Shown in pieces: positions 43,836 through 54,818 of a DNA stretch of 64,000 nucleotides; positions within the stretch are counted from its first letter, which is position 1; every line of letters starts with the position of its first letter. Under the pieces are notes generated by a model, which saw only the letters and a list, made by a program, of their open reading frames with translations, ran no database searches and was not told where the DNA came from. This DNA is from Massilia glaciei (GTDB taxonomy: Bacteria; Pseudomonadota; Gammaproteobacteria; Burkholderiales; Burkholderiaceae_D), in the NCBI RefSeq assembly GCF_003011895.2, contig NZ_PXWF02000063.1:1-64000 (forward strand), written 5' to 3'. The position numbers were made by a program, and so were the translations under genes.

Positions 43836-45388
43836 TCAAGAAGCTCCTTTTTGCCGGCGCCGCTTGTGTTGCCTTGCTTTTGCTGCTGGCGGCCGGACTC
43901 CTGCTATGGCCGCTGCCCGACATGCCGCGCGATGGCGTGGAGGGCGACTTCGTTATCCGCAATGTCGCGGTGGTCGACGTCGGGACCGGAACGATCTGGC
44001 AAGGCCGGGATGTTGTCTTGCGCGATGGGAAAATTACATCGGTCGGCCCGGCGGCACCGTCGCGTGCGGACGACGCGCTGATTCCGATCGATGGCAGAGG
44101 AAAGTATTTGATGCCGGGGCTGTGGGATATGCACACCCACTCCTTGAAGATATCTCCCCATTACATGCACCCCCTGTTCATCGCCAATGGCGTCACCGGG
44201 GTGCGCGACATGTCGGGTTGCATGTCGGAGCCGGACAGCTTTTTTGCCTGCATCGGCGATCGGAATGCCTGGAACAAGGCGACCAAGGATCGCAGCGGCC
44301 TTTCGCCCCGATACGTTCTTCAAAGCAGCTTTCAGATCAATGGCGGCAACGAGGTCCCGGACGGGTTCCCCGGCTTCTTCAAGGCCCGCAACGCCGGGGA
44401 AGCGCGCCAACTGGTGTCATTCTATCGCCAGGCCGGCGCGAATTTTCTCAAACCCTACAGTGAACTCTCGCCAGTTGCGTATCGGGCCTTGGCGGACGAG
44501 GCGCGCAGGCAGGGACTGACGCTGGCCGGGCACCGTCCGCTCAGGGTCTCGCTCGGGGACTTGTTGGCGGCGGGACAGCGTAGCGTGGAACATCCGCGCA
44601 TCTTCCTGCAGGAATGCCATAACGGCGCGGCGGCCGTGCGCGCGCGGCCCGACCCGTTGGCCGCCTCCAATGCGCAGTTGGCCTGGCGCTTGGTCAACGA
44701 GCATGATCGCGGGCGCTGCGCGGAGCTGATGGACGCGATGGCGAAATCCGATACCTGGTGGACACCCACCCTGCAGGTGCTGCAAATGGGCGCACTTGCC
44801 GGCAACGAGGCGTTTCGAAACGACCAGCGCCTGCGCTACATTCCCTTTCTGTTCAAGAAATTCCTGTGGGCGCCCGACGCTGACCGCGCCGCACGTCAGC
44901 CCGCGGATGCTTCGGGCCGCTCACTATATGCGACCCAGTACCAGATGGCGTTGGGGCACGTCGGCCAGGCCAGCTCGGCGGGCGTGAAGATTTTGGCTGG
45001 AACCGACGCTGGTGACACCTACGTATTCCCCGGCTTCGGCATCCACGATGAACTGGTGGAGCTTGTCAAAGCCGGCCTGTCACCCGCACAGGCGCTGAGG
45101 AGCGCGACGCTCGATGCGGCCATTTTTTCCGGGCTGGAAGACGAGTTCGGATCGGTCACCATGGGAAAAACCGGCGACTTGATACTACTTGACGCCGATC
45201 CGCTGGCAGACGTGCGCAACACGCAGCGAATTGCCGGCCTGTTTTTTGGCGGGCAATTCTTCGATCGCACCGCGTTGGATAAATTACTTGGGTTTGCCGA
45301 GGAGCGGGCGGGCAGCGTGCGCACCAACCTCCACCTGCTGTGGGATGGGCTCAACAGCGAGCTGTTGCGGGTGCAGGCCGCAGATTGA
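43832..45388 (+). CDS. Membrane-anchored amidohydrolase (imidazolonepropionase-like)
   Basis: A 518-residue metal-dependent hydrolase of the amidohydrolase superfamily. An N-terminal membrane or signal segment (residues 5-27) is followed by a beta-sandwich (DFVIRNVAVVDVGTGTI). The catalytic barrel has metal ligands His101 and His103 in LWDMHTHS, later histidines in AGHRPLRVS and SVEHPRIF, and the catalytic Asp in AGTDAGD. The C-terminus GSVTMGKTGDLILLDADPLADV is typical. GC is slightly lower than in its neighbours. The substrate is not deducible; dipeptides and imidazolones are known in this family. Translation may be coupled to the upstream 20-codon frame. Confidence 0.85.
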   Translation: MIKKLLFAGAACVALLLLLAAGLLLWPLPDMPRDGVEGDFVIRNVAVVDVGTGTIWQGRDVVLRDGKITSVGPAAPSRADDALIPIDGRGKYLMPGLWDMHTHSLKISPHYMHPLFIANGVTGVRDMSGCMSEPDSFFACIGDRNAWNKATKDRSGLSPRYVLQSSFQINGGNEVPDGFPGFFKARNAGEARQLVSFYRQAGANFLKPYSELSPVAYRALADEARRQGLTLAGHRPLRVSLGDLLAAGQRSVEHPRIFLQECHNGAAAVRARPDPLAASNAQLAWRLVNEHDRGRCAELMDAMAKSDTWWTPTLQVLQMGALAGNEAFRNDQRLRYIPFLFKKFLWAPDADRAARQPADASGRSLYATQYQMALGHVGQASSAGVKILAGTDAGDTYVFPGFGIHDELVELVKAGLSPAQALRSATLDAAIFSGLEDEFGSVTMGKTGDLILLDADPLADVRNTQRIAGLFFGGQFFDRTALDKLLGFAEERAGSVRTNLHLLWDGLNSELLRVQAAD

Positions 45389-45433
45389 CGCGTGGGACCG
45401 GGGCCCGGGCGCGCGGCCGGGCCCCGCCAAAAA

Positions 45434-45460
45434 CAAAAGCCAGGCAATGCCTGGCTTTTG
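45434..45460. terminator. Bidirectional terminator between the amidohydrolase and rplQ
   Basis: CAAAAGCCAGGCA (45434-45446) pairs perfectly with TGCCTGGCTTTTG (45448-45460). The A-run on one side and T-run on the other let it stop transcripts from both convergent genes, and it ends the whole ribosomal cluster. Confidence 0.9.
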
Positions 45461-45483
45461 TCACAACAGCTAAAACGAATCGA

Positions 45484-45879
45484 TTACTCGGTCGTTGGAG
45501 CTGCGTCCATGTCGCTGACTTCTGGACGGTCCATCAGTTCAACGTAGCACATAGGCGCATTGTCGCCGACGCGGAAACCCATTTTCAGGATGCGTAGGTA
45601 GCCGCCGTTACGGTTGGCGTAACGCGGGCCCAGTTCGGCGAACAACTTGAGGACCATTTCACGGTCGCGCAGGCGCGAAAATGCCAGGCGCTTGTTGGCC
45701 AGGGTGTCGGTCTTTCCCATCGTCAGGATCGGCTCGACGACGCGGCGCAGTTCTTTTGCCTTCGGCAGGGTGGTCTTGATTGCTTCGTGGCGCAGCAGCG
45801 ATACTGTCATGTTGCGCAGCATGGCGAGGCGGTGGGAAGAGGTACGATTTAACTTACGAAGGCCGTGACGGTGACGCAT
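45484..45879 (-). CDS. rplQ: 50S ribosomal protein L17
   Basis: 131 residues. [20 protein letters not shown] is the conserved start, which lines the peptide exit tunnel region, followed by [20 protein letters not shown] short acidic tail is present. It is the last gene of the alpha operon after rpoA, and a bidirectional terminator follows it. Confidence 0.98.
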   Translation of the reverse strand: MRHRHGLRKLNRTSSHRLAMLRNMTVSLLRHEAIKTTLPKAKELRRVVEPILTMGKTDTLANKRLAFSRLRDREMVLKLFAELGPRYANRNGGYLRILKMGFRVGDNAPMCYVELMDRPEVSDMDAAPTTE

Positions 45880-45968
45880 GGTAATTCCTTTCAGTTGGTT
45901 TTAAATCCAGCTCTTCGATCGCTATGCATGAATGCATGAGCGCGGGCCGGTTGATACATGTGTGAATA

Positions 45969-45988
45969 CCCGGGACACGCGTCCCGGG
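45969..45988 (-). other. Hairpin in the rpoA-rplQ spacer
   Basis: Perfect arms CCCGGGAC and GTCCCGGG (45969-45976, 45981-45988) with loop ACGC and no U-run. It is more likely an RNA stability or processing element than a terminator, since rplQ must be expressed with rpoA. Confidence 0.5.
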
Positions 45989-46000
45989 CGGGTGCCGCTT

Positions 46001-46978
46001 TTACTTCTCGAGGCCGGCTGGTGGCCAGTTCTCGAGTTTCATGCCCAAGGTCAAGCCGCGTGAGGCGAGCACTTCCTTGATTTCGTTCAGGGACTTGCGG
46101 CCCAGGTTCGGCGTCTTGAGCAGTTCGTTTTCCGAACGCTGGATCAGGTCGCCGATGTAGTAGATGTTCTCCGCCTTGAGGCAGTTGGCCGAACGCACGG
46201 TCAGCTCGAGGTCGTCGACCGGACGCAGCAGGATCGGATCGACCAGCGGAGCGCGCGATGGCGCCTCGGCGGCCGCTTCCGTGCCTTCGAGCGCGGCGAA
46301 CACGTTGAGTTGGTCGACCAGCACGCGGGCCGACTGGCGGATCGCCTCTTCGGGCGTGATCACGCCGTTGGTCTCGATATTGATGACCAGCTTGTCGAGG
46401 TCGGTGCGCTGTTCGACGCGGGCCGATTCAACGAAGTACGACACCCGGCGCACGGGCGAGAACGACGCGTCGAGGATGATGCGGCCGATGGTCTTGTTGG
46501 TGTCTTCCGACAGGCGGCGCACGTTGCCCGGCACATAGCCGCGGCCTTTTTCAACCTTGATCTGCATGTCGAGCTTGCCGCCGGCGGTCAGGTGGGCAAT
46601 CACGTGGTCCGGGTTGATCAGCTCGACGTCGTGCGGCAGATCGATGTCGGAAGCGAGGATCGCGCCCTCGCCTTCCTTTTTCAGGGTCAGCGTGACGGAG
46701 TCGCGGTTGTGGACTTTGAAGACCACGCCCTTGAGGTTGAGCAGCAGGTCGACCACGTCTTCTTGAACGCCATCGAGGGACGAGTACTCGTGCACGACGC
46801 CGGCGATGGTCACTTCGGTTGGCGCGTAGCCGACCATGGACGAGAGCAGGACGCGGCGCAGCGCGTTGCCCAGGGTGTGACCGTAACCACGCTCGAACGG
46901 CTCCATCACGACTTTGGCGTGACCGGCACCGAGTGCTTCAACATCGATGATACGTGGCTTCAACAGACTGTTTTGCAT
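46001..46978 (-). CDS. rpoA: DNA-directed RNA polymerase subunit alpha
   Basis: 325 residues. The N-terminal assembly domain has [18 protein letters not shown], the dimer motif, and [14 protein letters not shown]. After an Ala-rich linker the C-terminal domain ([29 protein letters not shown]) holds the surface that binds UP elements and activators. The length is normal. It lies between rpsD (142-base gap containing two small hairpins at 47041-47062 and 47075-47090) and rplQ. Confidence 0.98.
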   Translation of the reverse strand: MQNSLLKPRIIDVEALGAGHAKVVMEPFERGYGHTLGNALRRVLLSSMVGYAPTEVTIAGVVHEYSSLDGVQEDVVDLLLNLKGVVFKVHNRDSVTLTLKKEGEGAILASDIDLPHDVELINPDHVIAHLTAGGKLDMQIKVEKGRGYVPGNVRRLSEDTNKTIGRIILDASFSPVRRVSYFVESARVEQRTDLDKLVINIETNGVITPEEAIRQSARVLVDQLNVFAALEGTEAAAEAPSRAPLVDPILLRPVDDLELTVRSANCLKAENIYYIGDLIQRSENELLKTPNLGRKSLNEIKEVLASRGLTLGMKLENWPPAGLEK

Positions 46979-47120
46979 GAAATGTCCTTTTCAATACCCT
47001 CGGTTCATTACACCGATAAGGCTGATGGCATTAGTGAAAACGCCCACTCGAGAGAATGGGCGGGGAAAATTCGTTCCCGCCTGCGCGGGAGTGGTTCCGG
47101 CCGGAGCCAGGAACGGGGTA

Positions 47121-47744
47121 TTAACGGCTGTACAGTTCGACGATCAGCGATTCGTTGACGTCGTTGGCGATCTCGTTGCGCTCTGGGAAGGACTTGAAGG
47201 TGCCTTCCATTTTCTTCGAGTCAACCGAAACCCAGCTAGGCATGCCGATTTGCTCAGCCAGCGACAGGGCTTCGACGATACGCACTTGCTTTTTCGATTT
47301 TTCGCGAACGGCGATGATGTCGCCGGTCTTGACCGCGTACGAAGCGATGTTGACGACATTGCCGTTGACGGTGAACGCTTTGTGGCTCACCAGCTGGCGC
47401 GCTTCAGCGCGGGTCGAGCCGAAGCCCATGCGGTAGCAGACATTGTCCAGGCGTGCCTCGAGCAAACGCAGCAGGGTTTCGCCGGTGTTGCCTTTACGAC
47501 GGTCAGCCTCGGCGAAGTAGCGGCGGAACTGACGCTCCAGGATGCCGTACATACGCTTTACTTTTTGTTTTTCGCGCAGCTGATTGCCGTAGTCCGAAGT
47601 GCGGGCACCGGATTTTACGCCGTGCTGGCCTGGCTTGACGTCCAGTTTGCATTTCGAGTCGAGCGAGCGACGTGCGCTCTTGAGGAACAGATCCGTACCT
47701 TCACGGCGGGACAGTTTTGCTTTAGGTCCGATATAACGTGCCAC
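47121..47744 (-). CDS. rpsD: 30S ribosomal protein S4
   Basis: 207 residues, starting at GTG 47744 after AAGGAAG. The zinc-free form: [21 protein letters not shown]. The S4 RNA-binding domain has [33 protein letters not shown]4 nucleates 30S assembly, and in enterobacteria it represses the alpha operon. It is separated from rpsK by 251 bases, which may hold a separate promoter. Confidence 0.98.
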   Translation of the reverse strand: MARYIGPKAKLSRREGTDLFLKSARRSLDSKCKLDVKPGQHGVKSGARTSDYGNQLREKQKVKRMYGILERQFRRYFAEADRRKGNTGETLLRLLEARLDNVCYRMGFGSTRAEARQLVSHKAFTVNGNVVNIASYAVKTGDIIAVREKSKKQVRIVEALSLAEQIGMPSWVSVDSKKMEGTFKSFPERNEIANDVNESLIVELYSR

Positions 47745-47882
47745 GATGCTTCCTTTTTTTCAATGATGACGCCCCGGCGGCATGGCTTAAGCGATGCGGC
47801 AGGCGCTAGTTCGGGCCGGTGGGCCGGAACGGTGGCTTCCAACGCCTGCACGCACAACTGCGGCAGGCGACAACAGCCGGGC

Positions 47883-47888
47883 AGTATA
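47883..47888 (-). promoter_or_regulatory. rpsD: Possible -10 box upstream of rpsD
   Basis: TATACT on the minus strand, about 140 bases before the rpsD GTG, in an unusually long gap (47745-47995) for this cluster. The matching -35 is poor. It may start a separate rpsD-rpoA-rplQ transcript. Confidence 0.35.
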
Positions 47889-47995
47889 TCCCAAATGGAA
47901 TCTGCGCCGGCGATTTATTTTTACTACGGGCACTGCATGACGATCAAAAGACAGAAAACGGCGGCATGCGCTGGGCGCAGTCCGCAATTTGTGAC

Positions 47996-48400
47996 TTAGA
48001 TGCGACGGCGCTTCGGTGGACGGCAGCCGTTGTGCGGCACTGGCGTCACGTCCTGGATTTCGGTGATCTTGATACCCAGGTTGTTCAAGGCGCGAACTGC
48101 CGACTCACGACCAGGACCTGGGCCCTTGATGCGCACTTCGAGGTTCTTGACGCCGCACTCAACAGCGACCTTGCCTGCTGCTTCAGCCGCAACCTGCGCC
48201 GCGAACGGGGTCGATTTACGCGAGCCCTTGAAACCAGCACCGCCGGACGTTGCCCACGAAAGGGCATTGCCTTGACGATCGGTGATCGTGATGATGGTGT
48301 TGTTGAACGATGCGTGGACATGTGCGATGCCCTCGGCGACGTTCTTTTTAACTTTTTTGCGTACGCGCGCTGCTGCGGCGCTGCTTTGTTGCTTAGCCAT
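47996..48400 (-). CDS. rpsK: 30S ribosomal protein S11
   Basis: 134 residues. The basic Ala-rich N-terminus is followed by [24 protein letters not shown], and the C-terminus [17 protein letters not shown] is universally conserved. It forms part of the 30S platform. Twelve bases separate it from rpsM. Confidence 0.98.
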   Translation of the reverse strand: MAKQQSSAAAARVRKKVKKNVAEGIAHVHASFNNTIITITDRQGNALSWATSGGAGFKGSRKSTPFAAQVAAEAAGKVAVECGVKNLEVRIKGPGPGRESAVRALNNLGIKITEIQDVTPVPHNGCRPPKRRRI

Positions 48401-48412
48401 GGTCGTTTCCTA

Positions 48413-48778
48413 TTATTTCTTAAGCGATTGTGCAGCTTTGCGCGGGCCCTTGCGGGTACGTGCATTGGTGCGTGTACGCTGGCCGCGGCAAGGCAGACCC
48501 TTACGGTGACGCATACCGCGGTAGCAACCCAAGTCCATCAAGCGTTTGATGTTCATGGAGATTTCACGACGCAGATCGCCTTCGACGATAAACGTGCCGA
48601 CGGCTTCGCGCAGCTTTTCGAGCTCGCTGTCGTCGAGATCTTTGACCTTTTTATTGGTCGCGACACCCGTGCTGGCGCAGATTTTCTGCGAGCGTGGGCG
48701 GCCAATACCGTAGATGGCGGTTAAGCCGATAACGGTATGCTGATGATTTGGGATATTAACCCCTGCGATACGTGCCAT
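48413..48778 (-). CDS. rpsM: 30S ribosomal protein S13
   Basis: 121 residues. [30 protein letters not shown] and the C-terminal [17 protein letters not shown] are diagnostic. It contacts the P-site tRNA and the 50S subunit in bridge B1. It lies between rpmJ and rpsK in the usual alpha-operon order. Confidence 0.98.
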   Translation of the reverse strand: MARIAGVNIPNHQHTVIGLTAIYGIGRPRSQKICASTGVATNKKVKDLDDSELEKLREAVGTFIVEGDLRREISMNIKRLMDLGCYRGMRHRKGLPCRGQRTRTNARTRKGPRKAAQSLKK

Positions 48779-48806
48779 TCGTTATTCCTCAATAAATAAC
48801 GTTAAA

Positions 48807-48920
48807 TTAACCTTGACGCTGCTTGTGACGTGGTTCCACGCAGATTACGCGGACAACGCCTTTGCGCTTGATGATCTTGCAGTTGCGGCAGATCCGCTTG
48901 ACTGATGCGAGAACTTTCAT
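48807..48920 (-). CDS. rpmJ: 50S ribosomal protein L36
   Basis: 37 residues, starting at ATG 48920: [20 protein letters not shown] and ending in EPRHKQRQG. The zinc ligands CRNC, a later Cys (VICVE) and His are present, so this is the zinc-binding form. It lies between infA and rpsM. Confidence 0.95.
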   Translation of the reverse strand: MKVLASVKRICRNCKIIKRKGVVRVICVEPRHKQRQG

Positions 48921-48964
48921 TTTGCACTCTCTTATTGGTACTGATTGCTTCGATTATTAAAATG

Positions 48965-49183
48965 TTACTTGGTGCGGAACACGATCCGGGCCCGGCTCAG
49001 GTCATACGGCGTCAACTCCACCGTGACCTTGTCGCCGGGCAGGATGCGGATATAGTTCATCCGCATCTTCCCTGATATGTGCCCCAACACCACGTGTCCG
49101 TTTTCCAGCTTCACTCGGAATGTCGCATTCGGCAGATTCTCAAGAATCTCACCCTGCATTTGTATGACGTCGTCTTTTGCCAT
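48965..49183 (-). CDS. infA: Translation initiation factor IF-1
   Basis: 72 residues from ATG 49183: [20 protein letters not shown], an S1-type OB fold with [27 protein letters not shown]. It binds the ribosomal A site during initiation. The longer frame to 49363 lies within secY and is rejected. It is placed between secY and rpmJ, the standard betaproteobacterial location. Confidence 0.97.
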   Translation of the reverse strand: MAKDDVIQMQGEILENLPNATFRVKLENGHVVLGHISGKMRMNYIRILPGDKVTVELTPYDLSRARIVFRTK

Positions 49184-49206
49184 TCTGTCTGTGCAGTCCT
49201 GGGCGC

Positions 49207-50541
49207 TTATCGCGTCGGGATCCCGCCCTTGAAATTCGCCTTGCGCAGCAGCGATTCGTATTGCTGCGACATGACGTAGTTTTGTACCTGCGCCATGAAA
49301 TCCATGGTCACAACCACAATGATCAAAAGGCTGGTGCCACCGAAGTAGAAAGGCACCTTCCATTGGGCTTGCATAAACTCAGGCAACAGACACACCAGCG
49401 TGATGTAAATCGCGCCAGCGAGCGTCAAACGCATCAGGATCTTGTCGATGTAGCGTGCGGTCTGGTCGCCGGGACGGATCCCGGGAACGAACGCGCCGCT
49501 CTTCTTCAAGTTTTCGGCCGTCTCTTTGCTGTTGAACACCAGCGCTGTATAGAAGAAACAGAAGAAAATGATTGCAACTGCGTACAGCAAAGCATGCATC
49601 GGTTCGCCAGGGCCCATCGATGCCGCCAGGTCCTTCAAGAATACGACCACCGGATTATCGCTGTCTCCACCCTTCGCGAACCATTCCACGATCGTCGCCG
49701 GGAACAGAATGATCGACGAGGCGAAGATCGGCGGGATCACGCCGGCCATGTTGAGCTTCAAAGGCAGGTGGCTGGTGGTGCCGCCGTACACTTTGTTGCC
49801 AACCTGGCGCTTCGCGTAATTGACCAGGATCTTGCGCTGGCCCCGTTCGACGAAGACGACAAACCATGTCACGGCAGCGATCAGGACGATGATCATCAGC
49901 GCGCCGAAGTTGCTGATCTCGTTGCGTTGTACCAAGCCAAGCAAGGAGGCCATCGCCGACGGCAAACCTGCGACGATACCGGCAAAAATGATAATCGAAA
50001 TACCGTTACCAATGCCGCGTTCGGTAATCTGCTCGCCAAGCCACATCAGGAACATGGTGCCGGTCAACAGGGACACGACGGTCACGAACCGGAAGAACAG
50101 GCCCGGGTCGAGCACCAGTCCGGGCTGCGACTCGAGCATGACGGAGATGCCGAAAGCCTGGAACAGCGCCAGCACCACCGTGAAGTAGCGCGTGTACTGG
50201 GTGATCTTGCGGCGGCCCGCCTCGCCCTCTTTCTTCAGTGCTTCCAGCTGCGGCAGCACGATGGCGCCGAGCTGCATGATGATCGAGGCCGAAATGTAAG
50301 GCGTGATACCAAGCGCGAACACGGTGAAACGTTCAACTGCGCCACCCGAGAACATGTTAAGCATGCCCAGGATGCCGCCGGAGTTTTGCTCGAACAACGA
50401 TGCCAGCTGCCCCGGATCAATCCCAGGAACTGGGATGTGCGTTCCGATCCGGTACACGACCAAGGCGCCGAGCAAAAACCACAACCGCCCCCAAGGAAAA
50501 CCGGCAGCCGCACTTTTACCAAGTTGTGAATTAGTCGCCAA
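49207..50541 (-). CDS. secY: Preprotein translocase subunit SecY
   Basis: A 444-residue channel of the Sec translocon with ten membrane helices. The plug and TM2 region ([24 protein letters not shown]) and the cytoplasmic loop [16 protein letters not shown] are conserved. It begins with TTG at 50541, with GGAG six bases upstream, so initiation may be tuned down. It is transcribed between rplO and infA in the spc unit. Confidence 0.97.
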   Translation of the reverse strand: MATNSQLGKSAAAGFPWGRLWFLLGALVVYRIGTHIPVPGIDPGQLASLFEQNSGGILGMLNMFSGGAVERFTVFALGITPYISASIIMQLGAIVLPQLEALKKEGEAGRRKITQYTRYFTVVLALFQAFGISVMLESQPGLVLDPGLFFRFVTVVSLLTGTMFLMWLGEQITERGIGNGISIIIFAGIVAGLPSAMASLLGLVQRNEISNFGALMIIVLIAAVTWFVVFVERGQRKILVNYAKRQVGNKVYGGTTSHLPLKLNMAGVIPPIFASSIILFPATIVEWFAKGGDSDNPVVVFLKDLAASMGPGEPMHALLYAVAIIFFCFFYTALVFNSKETAENLKKSGAFVPGIRPGDQTARYIDKILMRLTLAGAIYITLVCLLPEFMQAQWKVPFYFGGTSLLIIVVVTMDFMAQVQNYVMSQQYESLLRKANFKGGIPTR

Positions 50542-50573
50542 TTTTTGCTCCGTTCAAGCGTTTAGCCGTCAAC

Positions 50574-51005
50574 TCAGGCTACCGAGCCGCCAGCAGCTTC
50601 GATTGCCGCTTTCGCGCCTGCAGTCACTTTCAAGCCCTTGAGGTTCACCGCTTTGGTGATCTCGCCGGACAGGATCACGCGCACATCGCGCGCCAGCACT
50701 TGCAATACGCCCGCTTGCTTGAGCACCAGGATGTCGACATCGCCGACCGCCAGGTTGTTCAGGTCCGAGAGACGCACTTCAGCTTTGAACGTTGCGTTGA
50801 GCGACTTGAAACCACGCTTAGGCAGACGACGCTGCAAAGGCATCTGACCGCCTTCGAAACCAACCTTGTGGAAACCGCCCGAACGCGACTTTTGACCTTT
50901 GTGGCCACGGCCAGCGGTTTTACCGATGCCCGAGCCAATACCGCGACCAACGCGACGCTTGTAGTGCTTAGCGCCTTCTGCTGGCTGAATTGTATTCAAT
51001 TCCAT
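50574..51005 (-). CDS. rplO: 50S ribosomal protein L15
   Basis: 143 residues. [45 protein letters not shown] Gly/Lys/Arg-rich N-terminus that threads through 23S rRNA, then the [17 protein letters not shown] segment. It lies between rpmD and secY. Confidence 0.97.
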   Translation of the reverse strand: MELNTIQPAEGAKHYKRRVGRGIGSGIGKTAGRGHKGQKSRSGGFHKVGFEGGQMPLQRRLPKRGFKSLNATFKAEVRLSDLNNLAVGDVDILVLKQAGVLQVLARDVRVILSGEITKAVNLKGLKVTAGAKAAIEAAGGSVA

Positions 51006-51033
51006 GATTTCTCCGTTCGCGAGGCCCTAGGGC

Positions 51034-51222
51034 TTACGCGACAACTTTAACGAGGTACGAGACTTTGTTGATCATGCCGCGCACCGATGGGGTGTCTTCC
51101 AACTCGGAGACCGAGTTGACGCGACGCAGACCCAGACCGCGCACGGTAGCGCGATGCGACTCGCGCGTGCCGATCAAGCCCATGACCAACTGAACTTTGA
51201 GTGTTTTGGTAGCTTTTGTCAT
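51034..51222 (-). CDS. rpmD: 50S ribosomal protein L30
   Basis: 62 residues from ATG 51222: [20 protein letters not shown], then [21 protein letters not shown]. It has the usual short bacterial length. The in-frame extension to 51252 overlaps the rpsE end and is rejected. Confidence 0.95.
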   Translation of the reverse strand: MTKATKTLKVQLVMGLIGTRESHRATVRGLGLRRVNSVSELEDTPSVRGMINKVSYLVKVVA

Positions 51223-51232
51223 TTTGTCCGCC

Positions 51233-51751
51233 TTAAGCCAGAATCTCTTCAACCGACTTGCCGCGCTTGGCGGCGATGTCGCTTGCAGTACTCATTTTCG
51301 ACAAACCGTCCAATGTGGCACGAACCAGGTTGTAAGGATTCGACGAGCCCGTGGATTTCGCCACGACATCGGTCACGCCCATTACTTCGAAGATCGCGCG
51401 CATTGCGCCACCAGCGATAACGCCGGTACCAGGCTTGGCAGGCATCATCATGACTTTCGATGCGCCGTGCTGGCCGGTTACTGTGTGGTGCAAGGTGCCA
51501 TTCTTGAGCGGAACCTTGATCAGGTTGCGACGAGCTTCTTCCATTGCTTTTTGCACGCCAACCGGCACTTCTTTCGATTTGCCCTTGCCCATGCCGATGC
51601 GTCCGTCGCCATCGCCAACGACGGTCAATGCTGCGAAGCCCATGATACGACCACCCTTGACCACTTTGGTCACGCGGTTGATCGCGATCATTTTCTCGCG
51701 CATGCCATCATCCGGCTTGTCGCTTTGCATTTTTGCTTGCATTTTTGCCAT
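51233..51751 (-). CDS. rpsE: 30S ribosomal protein S5
   Basis: 172 residues. The N-terminal double-stranded RNA-binding domain includes [40 protein letters not shown] and the [16 protein letters not shown] signature follow. It contributes to decoding fidelity near the mRNA entry. It lies eleven bases upstream of rpmD. Confidence 0.98.
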   Translation of the reverse strand: MAKMQAKMQSDKPDDGMREKMIAINRVTKVVKGGRIMGFAALTVVGDGDGRIGMGKGKSKEVPVGVQKAMEEARRNLIKVPLKNGTLHHTVTGQHGASKVMMMPAKPGTGVIAGGAMRAIFEVMGVTDVVAKSTGSSNPYNLVRATLDGLSKMSTASDIAAKRGKSVEEILA

Positions 51752-51763
51752 GACGATTCTTCC

Positions 51764-52126
51764 TTAGAACTTCAGACCGGCTTCACGCGCGGCTTCTGCC
51801 AACGCCTTCACACGGCCGTGGTAACGGAAACCGGAGCGGTCGAACGCAACTTCGGTAATCCCTGCTTTCAGTGCTTTCTCGGCGACGCGCTTGCCAACCA
51901 GTGCGGCAGCGGCGGCATTGCCACCCTTGCCGGACTTGCCTGCCAACTCGGCGCGCACTTCGGCTTCGGCGGTCGAGGCCGAAACGATGATCTTTGCGTC
52001 CGGGCTGATCAGGCTGGCGTAAATGTGCAGGTTGGTGCGGTGCACCGACAGGCGATTTACTTTCATCTCCGCAATCTTGATGCGGGTCTGGCGTCCACGA
52101 CGCAGACGTGATTCTTTCTTGTCCAT
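51764..52126 (-). CDS. rplR: 50S ribosomal protein L18
   Basis: 120 residues. The Arg/Lys-rich N-terminus ([18 protein letters not shown]) binds 5S rRNA, and the C-terminal [24 protein letters not shown] is conserved. It lies between rplF and rpsE. Confidence 0.98.
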   Translation of the reverse strand: MDKKESRLRRGRQTRIKIAEMKVNRLSVHRTNLHIYASLISPDAKIIVSASTAEAEVRAELAGKSGKGGNAAAAALVGKRVAEKALKAGITEVAFDRSGFRYHGRVKALAEAAREAGLKF

Positions 52127-52134
52127 GGTCAGCC

Positions 52135-52668
52135 TTATTTCTTCTTGGTTTCTTTAAGCTTAACCACTTCGTTCGCATAGCGAACGCCCTTGCCCTTGTA
52201 AGGCTCAGGGGAGCGGTAAGCACGCACTTCGGCAGCGACTTGGCCGACCTGTTGACGATCGATACCCTTGATCAGGATTTCGGTCGGCGTCGGGGTGGCG
52301 CAGGTCACGCCGGCTGGCATCGAATGCACAACCGGATGCGAGAAACCCAGCGAGAGGTTCAGCTTGTCGCCGGCGGCTTGGGCCTTGTAGCCCACGCCCA
52401 CCAGGGACAGCTTCTTCTCGAAGCCTTTGGTCACGCCGGTCACCATATTGTTGACCAGGGCACGCAGGGTGCCGGACATCGCATTCGACTCACGGCTGGC
52501 GTCGACCACGTCGAACGTCAGGGTGCCGCTGTTGTTTTCAACTTTTACGAGGCCATTGAGGGGCTGAACCAGCGAACCCAATGGACCTTTTACCGTGATC
52601 GCTGCCGCTGTGATCGCCACTTCGGCGCCAGCTGGTACAGCGATTGGCATTTTAGCTACTCGAGACAT
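52135..52668 (-). CDS. rplF: 50S ribosomal protein L6
   Basis: 177 residues, two related alpha/beta domains. [17 protein letters not shown] and the C-terminal signature [22 protein letters not shown] are diagnostic. It sits near the factor-binding centre of the 50S subunit. Confidence 0.98.
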   Translation of the reverse strand: MSRVAKMPIAVPAGAEVAITAAAITVKGPLGSLVQPLNGLVKVENNSGTLTFDVVDASRESNAMSGTLRALVNNMVTGVTKGFEKKLSLVGVGYKAQAAGDKLNLSLGFSHPVVHSMPAGVTCATPTPTEILIKGIDRQQVGQVAAEVRAYRSPEPYKGKGVRYANEVVKLKETKKK

Positions 52669-52678
52669 CGTCTACTCC

Positions 52679-53074
52679 TTAAGCCACGTAGCAAATAACT
52701 TCGCCGCCGACACCGGTGGCGCGCGCTTTGCGGTCAGTCATGACACCTTGCGGGGTCGACACGATCGCCACGCCCAAGCCATTCATGACTGTAGGGATGT
52801 CATCTTTGCCCTTGTAGACGCGCAGTCCCGGACGGGACACGCGCTCTAAGCGCTCGATGACTGGACGGCCAACATAATACTTCAAACCGATTTTGAGTTC
52901 CGCTTTGCCACCGGTGGCGGTGACGGCGAAATCTTCAATGTAACCCTCGTCCTTGAGGACGTTGGCAATCGCTACTTTGACTTTCGACGATGGCATGGCC
53001 ACGGTCGTTTTTTGTACGCCTTGTGCGTTGCGAATGCGGGTCAGCATATCGGCGATAGGATCGCTCATACTCAT
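52679..53074 (-). CDS. rpsH: 30S ribosomal protein S8
   Basis: 131 residues. [16 protein letters not shown] start (a second ATG two codons in is also possible) and the C-terminal [20 protein letters not shown] signature. It binds the central domain of 16S rRNA and in enterobacteria represses the spc operon. Confidence 0.98.
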   Translation of the reverse strand: MSMSDPIADMLTRIRNAQGVQKTTVAMPSSKVKVAIANVLKDEGYIEDFAVTATGGKAELKIGLKYYVGRPVIERLERVSRPGLRVYKGKDDIPTVMNGLGVAIVSTPQGVMTDRKARATGVGGEVICYVA

Positions 53075-53088
53075 TGCATATTCTCCTA

Positions 53089-53394
53089 TTACCAGCTTGC
53101 TTTAGTCATACCCGGAATTTCACCACGCATGGCGAATTCACGGAGCTTGATACGACCCAGACCGAATTTACGGAATGTGCCACGTGGACGACCGGTGATC
53201 GCGCAGCGGTTACGCTGGCGGGACGGTGCCGAGTTGCGCGGCAGTGCCTGCAACTTCAGACGAGCCTCATAACGTTCTTCTTCCGACTTGGACTGGTCAT
53301 TAATGATGACCTTCAGAGCGGCACGCTTCGGGGCGAATTTCTCCACCAGGTCTGCACGCTTCTGTTCGCGGTTAATCAGTGCTAGTTTTGCCAT
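53089..53394 (-). CDS. rpsN: 30S ribosomal protein S14 (zinc-free long form)
   Basis: 101 residues, the long C-minus form. [30 protein letters not shown] is the conserved C-terminal part, with a single Cys, so there is no zinc ribbon. It lies between rplE and rpsH. Confidence 0.97.
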   Translation of the reverse strand: MAKLALINREQKRADLVEKFAPKRAALKVIINDQSKSEEERYEARLKLQALPRNSAPSRQRNRCAITGRPRGTFRKFGLGRIKLREFAMRGEIPGMTKASW

Positions 53395-53398
53395 GATC

Positions 53399-53938
53399 TC
53401 AGTTTCTGAACGGAAATTTAAAGGCGGCGAGGAGTGCTTTCGCTTCGTCGTCGGTCTTGGCGGTTGTCGTAATGCTGATATTCAAACCACGCAACACGTC
53501 AATCTTGTCGTACTCGATCTCAGGGAAAATGATCTGTTCCTTGACACCGATGTTGTAGTTGCCGCGGCCATCGAACGAACGGCCATTGACACCACGGAAG
53601 TCACGCACGCGCGGCAGGGCCACGGTGATGAAACGGTCGAGGAACTCGTACATGCGAGCGCCGCGCAGCGTCACCATCGTGCCGATCGGGTAGCCTTCAC
53701 GGATCTTGAAACCGGCGATCGCCTTGCGGGCTTTCGTGGTAACCGGCTTTTGGCCGGCGATCTTGGTGAGGTCGCCGACGGCGTGCTCGATGATCTTCTT
53801 GTCCGCGATCGCTTCGCCAAGGCCCATGTTCAGGGTGATCTTGGTCAGGCGCGGGACTTCCATTGCCGATTTGTAGCCAAATTTGGCGACCAGGTCGGCA
53901 ACGACCTTATCTTTATAAAACTGCTGGAGACGGGCCAT
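53399..53938 (-). CDS. rplE: 50S ribosomal protein L5
   Basis: 179 residues. Conserved [39 protein letters not shown] and the C-terminal [20 protein letters not shown]. It binds 5S rRNA and contacts P-site tRNA. It is two bases from rplX and four from rpsN. Confidence 0.98.
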   Translation of the reverse strand: MARLQQFYKDKVVADLVAKFGYKSAMEVPRLTKITLNMGLGEAIADKKIIEHAVGDLTKIAGQKPVTTKARKAIAGFKIREGYPIGTMVTLRGARMYEFLDRFITVALPRVRDFRGVNGRSFDGRGNYNIGVKEQIIFPEIEYDKIDVLRGLNISITTTAKTDDEAKALLAAFKFPFRN

Positions 53939-53940
53939 GA

Positions 53941-54255
53941 TTAAACCTTCACTACTTCGCCGGACGACTTGAAGACGCGGACTTTTTTGCCGTCAACGTC
54001 TTTGAAGCCTACGCGGTCTGCCTTGCCAGTCGCTGCATTGAACAATGCAACGTTGGACACGTGAATCGGCATTGTCTTATCGACGATACCACCAGTTACG
54101 CCGGTCATTGGGTTAGGCTTGGTCGCTTTTTTAGCGATGTTCACGCCTTCAACCACGACATGCTCAGCATCGATGCGTTGCTGAACAACACCGCGCTTGC
54201 CCTTGTCTTTCCCGGTCAGTACGATGACTTCGTCGTTTTTACGAATCTTATCCAT
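53941..54255 (-). CDS. rplX: 50S ribosomal protein L24
   Basis: 104 residues. The KOW motif is in [20 protein letters not shown], followed by [14 protein letters not shown]. It initiates 50S assembly with L3. It follows rplN by nine bases. Confidence 0.97.
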   Translation of the reverse strand: MDKIRKNDEVIVLTGKDKGKRGVVQQRIDAEHVVVEGVNIAKKATKPNPMTGVTGGIVDKTMPIHVSNVALFNAATGKADRVGFKDVDGKKVRVFKSSGEVVKV

Positions 54256-54264
54256 TACGACTCC

Positions 54265-54633
54265 TTACAGGACTTCAGGTGCCAGGGACACGATTTTCAT
54301 GAACTTTTCAGTGCGCAGTTCGCGCGTGACTGGTCCAAAAATACGGGTACCGATCGGTTCCAGCTTGGCGTTGAGCAGTACGGCAGCGTTGCCGTCGAAC
54401 TTCACCAGGGAGCCGTCTTGGCGGCGCACACCTTTAGCGGTGCGCACAACCACAGCGTTATAAATTTCACCTTTTTTGACACGGCCACGTGGCGCAGCGA
54501 CCTTGATGGTCACCTTGATAACGTCGCCAATGCCAGCATAACGGCGCTTGGAACCGCCCAATACCTTGATGCACATAACTTCTTTGGCACCGGTATTGTC
54601 GGCTACTTCGAGCCGGCTTTCAGTTTGAATCAT
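54265..54633 (-). CDS. rplN: 50S ribosomal protein L14
   Basis: 122 residues. [27 protein letters not shown] and the C-terminal [13 protein letters not shown] are diagnostic. It is the first gene of the spc unit. Here it is separated from rpsQ by 317 bases and has its own promoter. Confidence 0.98.
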   Translation of the reverse strand: MIQTESRLEVADNTGAKEVMCIKVLGGSKRRYAGIGDVIKVTIKVAAPRGRVKKGEIYNAVVVRTAKGVRRQDGSLVKFDGNAAVLLNAKLEPIGTRIFGPVTRELRTEKFMKIVSLAPEVL

Positions 54634-54818
54634 AGTATTCTCTTTCCCAACTTAAGCCGAAGAATCCCCACAATGTGGGCCTGCGGTCAGTCTTGGTCCC
54701 GCCGACCGCGCCTAGCTGGCACTGCCGATTGGGTGATGGACTTTCCAAAAACTTACGTTGCAGACCGCTGCCACCGGGGTGACTGGAATAACACGGCGAT
54801 ACATGAACGAAGCCCGCT

